Assembly (NCBI GenBank): GCA_007132905.1
Contig: SLNR01000106.1
Coordinates: 1-35,266, forward strand
Length of the DNA stretch: 35,266 bases
DNA from: Candidatus Sumerlaeota bacterium
Lineage (GTDB): Bacteria > Bacillota > SLNR01
Direction of reading: 5' to 3'
The notes under the pieces are model-generated. The model searched no databases. It had not been told where the DNA came from and saw only the letters and a list, made by a program, of their open reading frames with translations. The position numbers were made by a program, and so were the translations under genes. Position 1 is the first letter of the stretch. Each line of letters opens with the position of its first letter. Shown in pieces: positions 27,495 through 35,266 of this stretch.

Positions 27495-28970
27495 ATGACA
27501 ACAAAAAAAGCAATCGTAATCGGGGCTGGATTCGGGGGTATGACAGCTGCTGCTTTGCTGGCTCGTGACGGTCTAGACGTGACTGTTGTAGAAAAAAACG
27601 AAATGGCAGGCGGGCGTGCTCGCGTTTGGGAACAGGATGGTTTTGTCTTTGACATGGGGCCTTCCTGGTATCTCATGCCGGAAGTATTTGAATCTTATTT
27701 TGAGTCTCTGGGGAAGAAACGGCATGATTACTATCATTTGGAAAAGTTAGACCCTTATTACCGGGTTTTTTTCAGCCCGAAAGAAAGTGTTGATATTACA
27801 TCTGATATGAAACAAAATCAAGAGTACTTTGAAAAACTAGAAAGTGGTGGAAGCGGCAGATTGAAAAAATATTTGGATGCGGCCGAATACAAGTACGATG
27901 TGGCCATGAAGGAATTTATGGAAGTAGAATATACTTCTGTATTTCAGTTTCTTAATCGAAAGATGATGACAGAAGGCCTTAAACTTAATATGTTCTCTCC
28001 GCTTGACAAATACGTTCGCAAATATTTTAAAGACCGCAGGGCTCGGCAGATTCTTGAGTACGCCATGGTTTTTCTTGGAAATAGCCCGCATAATGCCCCT
28101 GCTTTATATTCGATTATGTCTCATGTTGACTTTAACTTAGGTGTTTGGTATCCAGTGGGCGGGATGGGAAAAGTGGTGGCCGGCATGGTCCGCGCGGCAG
28201 AAGAGGTGGGCGTTCAATTTCAATATAATTTACCCGTCGAACGAATCATTGTCCGCGACAATAAGGCGGTGGGCGTGGAAACCAAAGAAGGGGAGATGTT
28301 GGCTGATGTAGTTCTCGTTAATGCAGATTATGCCCATAGCGAGCTAGAACTTTTATCACCTGCTCACCAAACTTACCCAAGCTCTTACTGGAATAAGAAA
28401 GTGATTGCTCCTTCCATGCTGCTTGCCTATCTAGGCGTAGATAAAAAAATTGACAAACTAGCCCACCACACCCTTTATTTTGCCGAAGATTGGGATTTGC
28501 ATTTTAAGCAAATATTTGATGATCCGGCCTGGCCAGAAGATCCTTGTGTCTATGTGGGAGCCACTTCAAAAACGGATCCAAGCATGGCTCCTGAAGGGAA
28601 AGAGAATGTTTTTTTCCTTATTCCGATAGCCCCGGGCTTAGAGGACAATGAAGAGATCAGGGAAAAGGCCTTCCAACAAGGCATTAGCCAGCTGGAAAGA
28701 CTTGTTGGAGAATCGATTCAAGATCATATAATCGTTAAGCGCTTGTTTTCTGTAAATGATTTCAAAAATGAGTACAATTCTTATAAAGGGACCGCTTTGG
28801 GGATGGCGCATACTTTGAATCAAACAGCTGTTTTTCGCCCGGCCCACAAGAGCAAAAAAGTGAAAGGGTTATATTATACAGGGCAGTATGCTCACCCGGG
28901 CGTAGGAGTTCCCATCGTTGTTATTTCCTCACAAATAGTATCAAAATTGATTAGAGAGGATTTGGCATGA
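27495..28970 (+). CDS. crtI: Phytoene desaturase/dehydrogenase (CrtI family)
   Basis: ATG 27495 with RBS cggagggg; VIGAGFGGMTAAALLARDGLDVTVVEKNEMAGGRA dinucleotide-binding motif; YYTGQYAHPGVGVP C-terminal motif. Confidence 0.93.
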   Translation: MTTKKAIVIGAGFGGMTAAALLARDGLDVTVVEKNEMAGGRARVWEQDGFVFDMGPSWYLMPEVFESYFESLGKKRHDYYHLEKLDPYYRVFFSPKESVDITSDMKQNQEYFEKLESGGSGRLKKYLDAAEYKYDVAMKEFMEVEYTSVFQFLNRKMMTEGLKLNMFSPLDKYVRKYFKDRRARQILEYAMVFLGNSPHNAPALYSIMSHVDFNLGVWYPVGGMGKVVAGMVRAAEEVGVQFQYNLPVERIIVRDNKAVGVETKEGEMLADVVLVNADYAHSELELLSPAHQTYPSSYWNKKVIAPSMLLAYLGVDKKIDKLAHHTLYFAEDWDLHFKQIFDDPAWPEDPCVYVGATSKTDPSMAPEGKENVFFLIPIAPGLEDNEEIREKAFQQGISQLERLVGESIQDHIIVKRLFSVNDFKNEYNSYKGTALGMAHTLNQTAVFRPAHKSKKVKGLYYTGQYAHPGVGVPIVVISSQIVSKLIREDLA

Positions 28971-29806
28971 ACAAGCCTTTTGAGCGAATTTTTAGTAAAG
29001 GAAGTAAAACTTACTTTACCTCCAGTCTTTTCTTTCCGCCTGATGTGCGTCAAGATGTTTTTCGGCTTTATGCTTTTGTCCGGACGGCTGATGATTTTGT
29101 AGATCAAAAACCTCCAGATAAGGAAGGGTTTTATCGTTATGTAGACCTTTATCGGTTTGCCGAAGAAAAAGGGACTTCAAAAGAGCCCATTATTGACTCG
29201 TACATCTCTTTGAGCAAAGAAAGAAATTTTGACCCGCAGTGGACAAATGCTTTTTTACGTTCAATGGAGATGGATCTAAAAAAAATCCACTACGAGACAA
29301 TGGAAGAGCTGGTAGAATATATGTATGGATCCGCTGAAGTTATCGGTTTATTTATGGCTAAGATCCTCGGTCTTCCCAAAGAAAGCGAAATGAGCGCCAG
29401 ACTCCAGGGCCGATCAATGCAGATGATTAATTTTATTCGCGATATTGATGAAGATTTGCGATTAGGAAGACAGTATCTTCCTCTCGACGGCAGGAGAGAG
29501 GAACTTCTCAATGAAAACACAGCCAGAAATAATCCTGATGAATTCAAGACATACATTGATAAGATGCTCTCTTATTATTATTCTTGGCAGGAAGAAGCAG
29601 AAAAGGGTTATGAATTTATTCCAAAGAATTATTTGATTCCTATCAAAACGGCCGCCGACATGTACACTTGGACGGCCAAAATGATTGAAAGAAATCCCCC
29701 TATCGTCTATTCGAAAAAGATTAAACCAACTCGAGGGAGAATTATCCTCTCGGCGTTGAAAAATTGGCTCTGGTTGGGAAGGGGAATGCATAGCAATGTT
29801 GGATGA
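28967..29806 (+). CDS. crtB: Phytoene synthase (squalene/phytoene synthase family)
   Basis: FRLYAFVRTADDFVDQ and NFIRDIDEDLRLGRQYLP Asp-rich motifs; ATGA overlap with crtI. Confidence 0.93.
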   Translation: MNKPFERIFSKGSKTYFTSSLFFPPDVRQDVFRLYAFVRTADDFVDQKPPDKEGFYRYVDLYRFAEEKGTSKEPIIDSYISLSKERNFDPQWTNAFLRSMEMDLKKIHYETMEELVEYMYGSAEVIGLFMAKILGLPKESEMSARLQGRSMQMINFIRDIDEDLRLGRQYLPLDGRREELLNENTARNNPDEFKTYIDKMLSYYYSWQEEAEKGYEFIPKNYLIPIKTAADMYTWTAKMIERNPPIVYSKKIKPTRGRIILSALKNWLWLGRGMHSNVG

Positions 29807-30854
29807 AATCAGTTCGGCAAAAACAGAAATATCGAAGTATTTATCGGGTTATTTCGCAAAAAGCAGCGAAGAGACAGTTCATGTAAACAAGTGGGCTCCT
29901 GACTTGCATAACAGATTAGAAAAATTTATGACGCAGGCAAAGATGCTTCGGGGAGGCTTGATTGTAACTACTCATAAATTGCTCAACGGGAAAAATGATG
30001 AGGCGGCGCTAATGTCGGCGGCGGCTATCGAATTAATGCATAGTTCACTTCTCATTCACGATGATATCATGGACCGTGATCAACTCCGCCGGGGAGAGAG
30101 TACGGTCTATTATCAATACGAAAAGTTAGCAGAAGAAAGAAAATATTTGCAGCCGGCTGAATTTGGCCGGGCCATGGGAATATGCGCCGGAGATGAAGCG
30201 TTTTTTATGGCTTATGATATCTTGAGCCAGCTGCCGGTCGAAAAAGACATGCTTCACACTCTTTTAGCAAAATTCACGAAAGAAATGAAGCAGGTGGGTC
30301 TAGCACAGATGGAGGATGTCCATTTCGGGCATAATAAGGATGAACCAACCGAACAAGAAATTTTAAAAGTGTTCTATTTCAAGACAGCTAGATATACCTT
30401 TTCTCTTCCTTTCTTCATGGGAGGATGCCTGGTCGGCCTATCTAATTCAGAACTAGTTTCCTTAGAGGCCATCGGCGAAGCATTGGGAGTGATTTTTCAA
30501 ATTAAAGATGATGAACTGGGCTTGTTTGGCAGTGAGAAGGTTATCGGAAAACCTTCCGGCTCGGATTTGAGAGAGGATAAAAAGACACTGTTTCGCTTGT
30601 ATCTCAAAGAGATGGCAGGGGCTAAAGAACAATCAAAGCTTAAAAAGATCTATGGTTCTTTGGAGATCACGGAGGCAGAAGTTCAATATGTAAGAGATTT
30701 ATGTGAGGAATTGGGTGTAATGGTAAAAGTCCAACGAAAAGTGAGAGAATATGCTGATTATGTTCAAAATGAAGCCGCTTCTCTTAACGAAGCACAAGCC
30801 TTAAAGCCCCTAATATCCGATCTTTTGGCTTACAGCCTGACAAGAGACTATTAG
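29796..30854 (+). CDS. crtE: Polyprenyl (geranylgeranyl) diphosphate synthase
   Basis: HSSLLIHDDIMDRDQLRRGEST (FARM) and FQIKDDELGLFG (SARM). Confidence 0.92.
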   Translation: MLDEISSAKTEISKYLSGYFAKSSEETVHVNKWAPDLHNRLEKFMTQAKMLRGGLIVTTHKLLNGKNDEAALMSAAAIELMHSSLLIHDDIMDRDQLRRGESTVYYQYEKLAEERKYLQPAEFGRAMGICAGDEAFFMAYDILSQLPVEKDMLHTLLAKFTKEMKQVGLAQMEDVHFGHNKDEPTEQEILKVFYFKTARYTFSLPFFMGGCLVGLSNSELVSLEAIGEALGVIFQIKDDELGLFGSEKVIGKPSGSDLREDKKTLFRLYLKEMAGAKEQSKLKKIYGSLEITEAEVQYVRDLCEELGVMVKVQRKVREYADYVQNEAASLNEAQALKPLISDLLAYSLTRDY

Positions 30855-30905
30855 TGACAATTAGAAAGAAAGTGATGCAAAATTTCAGAATGAATAGAGG
30901 GGGCG

Positions 30906-31583
30906 TTGATGCTGTCTTATTTACTGCTGAATGGATTGATCATTTGCATTCCTTTGCTTCTTTCATTTGAGCATAGGGTGTATTATGTTGGTCTTTGGCC
31001 GGCTGTGTTTTTATCAATACTGGTTGTGGGCGGCCTTTATGTGCTCTGGGATGCGTATGTAACCAAACGCGGCGACTGGCGTTTTAACAAAAAATATTTG
31101 ACCGGTTACAGATTATTCGGTCTGCCCATTGAGGAGATTCTTTTTTTTGTGACGGCTCCTTTTAGCTGTATATTTATTTACGAAGCGATCCAATATTTAG
31201 TACCCTTATCTTTGCTGCCGTTTCATTCTTTTTTCTATATCTTGGTAGGAATGGCGTGTCTGTTTTTTGCCTGGCGGTATAAGCGCAAAGATTATACAAG
31301 AACGGTGATGACCGTAACCGGGATTTCCATCATTGTTTTTTCTTTCCTGGGAGAATTCATGTTGGCAACCAACCATTTTTGGATTACCATGGGTTTGTCA
31401 TTTATTGCTTTTTACATCTTTAATGGCTATCTTACCGGGATTCCTATTGTCATTTACAACCCGGAGGCCATCACAGGTAGGCGGATCAAAACGATACCAA
31501 TAGAAGACTTTTTTTATAATTTTGCTATGTTAGGTTCTTATTTTCTTGTGTACTTCTATGCCAAAGATTTTTTGGGCTTATGA
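30906..31583 (+). CDS. Lycopene cyclase, fused CrtYc/CrtYd-type domains
   Basis: Two internally repeated blocks: YLTGYRLFGLPIEEILFF and AITGRRIKTIPIEDFFYNF; multi-TM. Confidence 0.88.
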   Translation: MMLSYLLLNGLIICIPLLLSFEHRVYYVGLWPAVFLSILVVGGLYVLWDAYVTKRGDWRFNKKYLTGYRLFGLPIEEILFFVTAPFSCIFIYEAIQYLVPLSLLPFHSFFYILVGMACLFFAWRYKRKDYTRTVMTVTGISIIVFSFLGEFMLATNHFWITMGLSFIAFYIFNGYLTGIPIVIYNPEAITGRRIKTIPIEDFFYNFAMLGSYFLVYFYAKDFLGL

Positions 31584-31616
31584 TTTTTAAAAAGAAGGTT
31601 AGCTAAAGAAGTTTGC

Positions 31617-31642
31617 AAAAAAAACAGACGAAAATTCGTCTG
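31617..31642 (-). terminator. Intrinsic terminator of the minus-strand msrA operon
   Basis: CAGACGAA-AA-TTCGTCTG stem followed on minus strand by T8. Confidence 0.85.
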
Positions 31643-31751
31643 CCAAAAGGTGCGAGCCAGTCATACCTTTTTGCAAAGAGAATAAGAGTTTTGCAATCAG
31701 GATCTAGGTGTGTTGTGTTCTTACCAATCGGACGAATAGAAGCTAGAACAG

Positions 31752-32414
31752 TTAATAGATGGAAAAGATCCTATTTTTGACTTTGCTGTGAAAAGGCAGG
31801 TCATGGAGAATGTTTTCTGCCAGTTCCAATGACCCTTGACCCGAAAGCAACCCATTAATTTTGGTGGCGGAGGTTGAATGGTTAAAGTCCTTGAAATAGA
31901 CGAAAATATTTTCGAATTCTTTCATGACCAAAGGATTTTGTTGGAGATAGTACTTTTGGTGATAGTCTTCGGCTGTCGTAAAAAGATCAAGCTTTCTTAT
32001 GTCGGTCAAAAGAGGCCGATTTTTATTTTCTTCCAATTCTTCTTTGAGCTTTTGGGCTTTCACCAGTTGGTTTTCATCGTGACATAGTATGATGGATTGA
32101 TATTGATCTGACCAGCTGGGCAAAAAAGCATTGTGCTGCTGGAAAAACTCCTGTAACAAACAATCGAAGGTGATTTCTTCAGGATTAAAATCAAACTGCA
32201 AGCATTCTGTGTGGTTTCCGATATTCTCATAGGTTGGCTCAGCTGTATCGCCGCCTGCATAGCCGACTCTTGTTCGGAAAACACCTTCTAATAGCCCGAA
32301 CCGGGCTTCCGGTTTCCAAAATCATCCCAGTCCGAAAGTGGCTGTTTCATATTCTGATGGCTGACGGCGATCCATCAGCGGAAGTTCTTTTTTATCGTTG
32401 TTTAGTTTATTCAT
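31752..32414 (-). CDS. msrA: Selenoprotein peptide methionine sulfoxide reductase MsrA (UGA=Sec at codon 31); ORF track shows only the C-terminal part
   Basis: ATG 32414; MNKLNNDKKELPLMDRRQPSEYETATFGLG-U-FWKPEARFGLLEGVFRTRVGYAGGDTAEPTYENIGNHTECLQFDFNPEEI...; TGA (minus 32324-32322) replaces catalytic Cys of GCFW; reading frame otherwise continuous to 31752. Confidence 0.88.
32293..32307 (-). promoter_or_regulatory. Putative bacterial SECIS element of msrA
   Basis: minus strand AGCCCG-GTT-CGGGCT, perfect 6-bp stem, loop starts GU, 20 nt after TGA. Confidence 0.7.
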
Positions 32415-33810
32415 AATCATCACTCTCCGATAACATAGCGGTATTGAAAATACCTTCTGATAGGGTTGGGTGAATATGAATCATGTCTTGAATATCGGCT
32501 ACGGTCCCTCCATTGTCCATGGCATAGACAAATTCATGGATGATCTCTCCTGCTTGTTCGCCGATGATATGAGCGCCGATAATTCTTTTACCGGGTTTTT
32601 CCGCTATCATTTTAATGAAACCTTCTGTATTTTCTGTTACTTTCGCTCTTCCGATTTTTTTGAAAGGCACAGAGTATACTTCATAAGAAATTTCTTTATT
32701 GTCTGCTTCTTGTTCTGTTATTCCTACCGAGGCCATTTCCGGATCGGTGAATACGGCCCAGGGGACAAGAAAATGACGGTTTGAAATTTTTTTCTTATTT
32801 ACTAAATGCTTAGCTAAATAAAGACCGTCATGGCGTGCTTTGTGGGTAAACATGGCCCCTCCAATGATATCTCCGATGGCCCAAACTCCTTCTTTACTGG
32901 TGGCATAAGCATCATCTACTTTGATAAAACCTCTCTTATCAACGGCAATATCAGCTGCCTCTAAATTAAGCAAGTCGCTGTTTGGTTTTCGACCCGCAGC
33001 AATCATTAACGAATTCGTTTGGATGGATCTTTCTCCATCGGAAGTATCCAGGTGAAGAAGAATTTGTTGATGCCGGGCAGAGACTTGATTGACCTTGGCA
33101 TTTGTCAAAATTTCAATCCCTTCATCTTTAAGGACTTCTGAGAAAAGCTTGGATATATCCGGATCAAGGTTTGCTAAAATTGTGTCGTTCATCTCGATTA
33201 TGCTGACCTTTGTCCCCAGCCGATTAAAGATTTGAGCAAATTCCACGGCTAAAACTCCGCCGCCGAGGATGGTGATTTTTTCCGGAAGGGATTCAAGATC
33301 AAGTGCTTCTCGTGATGTCATATAATCAATTTCATCTAGCCCCGGTATAGGCGGCACAGCACTGCGCGCCCCGGCGGCGATGACAATTCGGTCGGCTTCT
33401 AAAGTTTCCTCATTCACAACAATTTGATGAGGACTTTTAAAAGAAGCTTCCCCGCGAAACAAAGTAATGTTGGGGTATTTTTGGGGAAATTTTTCACTTC
33501 CTGAGCGGAGTTTGCGAATAAGTTTGTCTTTTCTTTTTTTTATACTCGACCAGTCTCCGCTTGCTTGCGAGATTCTAATTCCGTGTTCTGATGCTTTTTT
33601 TATTTTATGCAGTAAATGAGCCGACGAAAGAAGGGCCTTGGTAGGCATGCAGCCGAAATTGGTGCAGGTACCACCCATAAACTCTTGTTCTACCATAGCG
33701 ATCTGCCAGCCTTTTTCTGCCGGCGCCCTTGCTGTGCTGATGCCGGCTGCGCCTCCTCCAATGATGATCAAATCAAAATTTTTCACGGTTTTCATCTCCT
33801 TAGAAGTCAA
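32407..33810 (-). CDS. Pyridine nucleotide-disulfide oxidoreductase (dihydrolipoamide dehydrogenase/mercuric reductase-like)
   Basis: IIIGGGAAGISTA, GGTCTNFGCMPTK redox CxxxxC, C-terminal HIHPTLSEG; start may be an internal ATG/GTG. Confidence 0.92.
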   Translation of the reverse strand: MTSKEMKTVKNFDLIIIGGGAAGISTARAPAEKGWQIAMVEQEFMGGTCTNFGCMPTKALLSSAHLLHKIKKASEHGIRISQASGDWSSIKKRKDKLIRKLRSGSEKFPQKYPNITLFRGEASFKSPHQIVVNEETLEADRIVIAAGARSAVPPIPGLDEIDYMTSREALDLESLPEKITILGGGVLAVEFAQIFNRLGTKVSIIEMNDTILANLDPDISKLFSEVLKDEGIEILTNAKVNQVSARHQQILLHLDTSDGERSIQTNSLMIAAGRKPNSDLLNLEAADIAVDKRGFIKVDDAYATSKEGVWAIGDIIGGAMFTHKARHDGLYLAKHLVNKKKISNRHFLVPWAVFTDPEMASVGITEQEADNKEISYEVYSVPFKKIGRAKVTENTEGFIKMIAEKPGKRIIGAHIIGEQAGEIIHEFVYAMDNGGTVADIQDMIHIHPTLSEGIFNTAMLSESDDYE

Positions 33811-35071
33811 ACATTTCGTAATGGATATTCTTTTTATCGATGTCGGTTTCTTTTAATTCCTTGAGAATGCTTTGCGTCATGGGCGGTGGCCCGCAGACAA
33901 AGAATTGAGTGTAGCTTTCCCAGGGGTGGTACTTTTTGATCAAATCGGCGGTAATAAAGCCTTTTTCTCCGGGCCAATCTTTTTGATCTGACATTACGAT
34001 CACCAGAGAGAAAGAAGGCATTTCATCCAGCAAATCCTTTAGTTCGTCCTGAAAACAGAGATATTCTTCACTGCGATTTCCCCAAAAGAATGTTATGCGC
34101 TGGTCGTCAAAGTTGTCCTTTAAATAGCGAAGCATGCTCATAAAGGGAGTAATACCGATGCCTCCGGCAATAAAGATATTATCAGAGGAAACAACATTAA
34201 GGTTGCTGAAGATGCCGTAAGGAGCATCTATGAAAGCCTGGTCACCTTCTTTGGTATCTTTTATAGTCGAAGTAAAATCACCAAGCTCTTTTATGGTAAT
34301 GGCCGGTTCCTTAGATTCGGGACTTGATGTTATGGTAAATGGATGAGCTTCGGATAATTTCCCGTTTCTAAGCAGCTGAACAAAAAGAAATTGGCCGGGT
34401 TTATGGTCAATGTCGGGTCCTGAAAAAAGCAAAGACCAAATGTCTTTTGCTTCTTGCTTCACCGACGAGACAGTATAGGGTTGCCTGCGAATTAAAAAAA
34501 TCCGGTACAGTCGATAAAGCGTCAACGCCGCAAAGCCTGCCGCCATGGCCACCCAAACATAGTAAAAGAAAGAGCCGGGGTTAGCATAGTTAAAGGCATG
34601 GAGCAGAGCCAATGGGAAGATGACATAATTTATCAGGTGAATGTTTTTCCAGATCTGGTAAGGGAGTCGGATAAACTTGTAGGTTGAAGCGAGGCCGGCG
34701 GTCAAATACATTGCAAGAAGGACGACAATCCCAATAATCACATAAGTTGTGAAATTAAAATGCCCTAATCTTCTCCACTGGCTGTTTAATACAAGGGCTC
34801 CGTGAATTGTAAAAGCGAAAACCGCCGCTCTCCCAAAATATTGATGTAAGTGGAGCATTTTATCAAGTCCGAAACCATCTTCCAAGATTTTCAATCGCGA
34901 ACTTAGTATGTATTGAACAAAGAAGAAAAGCATCCCTAAGATGGCGGCAATATTTTGGATAGGTCGGAGGTTATCCACGATGGTTGCTCCAAATGTGGTG
35001 GTAGCGGCCCACACGTAAATGAAAAGCAAAGAGAAACCAGCAAACAATTGCAAAAACAAAGTATATTTCAT
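33800..35071 (-). CDS. Ferric reductase-like membrane cytochrome b with FNR-type FAD/NAD domain
   Basis: TM helices with paired His (LHLHQYFGRAAVFAFTIHGA, WKNIHLINYVIFPLALLHAF); HPFTITSSPES, GGIGITPFMSML, FVCGPPPM. Confidence 0.9.
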   Translation of the reverse strand: MKYTLFLQLFAGFSLLFIYVWAATTTFGATIVDNLRPIQNIAAILGMLFFFVQYILSSRLKILEDGFGLDKMLHLHQYFGRAAVFAFTIHGALVLNSQWRRLGHFNFTTYVIIGIVVLLAMYLTAGLASTYKFIRLPYQIWKNIHLINYVIFPLALLHAFNYANPGSFFYYVWVAMAAGFAALTLYRLYRIFLIRRQPYTVSSVKQEAKDIWSLLFSGPDIDHKPGQFLFVQLLRNGKLSEAHPFTITSSPESKEPAITIKELGDFTSTIKDTKEGDQAFIDAPYGIFSNLNVVSSDNIFIAGGIGITPFMSMLRYLKDNFDDQRITFFWGNRSEEYLCFQDELKDLLDEMPSFSLVIVMSDQKDWPGEKGFITADLIKKYHPWESYTQFFVCGPPPMTQSILKELKETDIDKKNIHYEMFDF

Positions 35072-35154
35072 TTAGATATATTCCTCCTTCTATCTATCAA
35101 GTAACTAAGTGATATTTTCTCTAAATACCAAAAAAACCCTTCCTGGATTAAGTC

Positions 35155-35266
35155 CATATAATGGTGTAAAAAGAAAAAGAGCCAAAAACTCATTCCTCGG
35201 TTAGAATATAAGTGTCAAGCAAATACCAAACCGAGGAGGATGAATCATGGCTCAGTTCAATATTAC
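35155..35266 (+). mobile_element. Probable left end of an insertion sequence with start of a transposase gene (truncated by window)
   Basis: RBS gaggagg and ATG 35247 (MAQFNI...) resembling starts of IS256-like transposases; hairpin over RBS. Only 20 nt of coding sequence visible. Confidence 0.35.

Noticed and set aside
1-35266. CRISPR arrays, tRNA or rRNA genes, prophage or defence islands
   Set aside because: No direct-repeat arrays, tRNA cloverleaf-like segments, rRNA sequence or phage/defence gene motifs were seen on either strand.

Overview
The window looks like chromosomal DNA from an anaerobic Bacillota-type bacterium (lineage inferred). It contains, in order: (i) a complete, colinear 14-gene membrane-bound [NiFe]-hydrogenase/Mrp-antiporter operon (mbhA-N like, 83-~8280) with a convergent HycI-type maturation protease; (ii) a DASS/SLC13 transporter, DNA polymerase IV, a 4-OT-like tautomerase, a frameshifted mobA remnant, tandem D-2-hydroxyacid dehydrogenases and PspC/LiaF-like membrane proteins; (iii) three butyrate-kinase paralogs around a split chromate-transporter pair; (iv) an ECF-type transporter with a Moco-fold lipoprotein/periplasmic-like protein, followed by MobB and ModE; (v) a C40 carotenoid operon (crtI, crtB, crtE, fused lycopene cyclase domains); (vi) a three-gene minus-strand redox operon; (vii) the probable left end of an IS element. 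The most interesting result is that two genes missed or truncated by the ORF track read as selenoproteins. One is a C_GCAxxG_C_C family protein (16422-16898 +) with in-frame TGA at the first signature Cys. The other is a peptide methionine sulfoxide reductase A (32414-31752 -) with TGA at the catalytic Cys of GCFW. Both TGAs are followed at almost the same distance (19 and 20 nt) by a compact stem-loop with the same GUU apical loop, as expected for bacterial SECIS elements. All calls come from reading the sequence and motifs by eye; no database or folding software was run.
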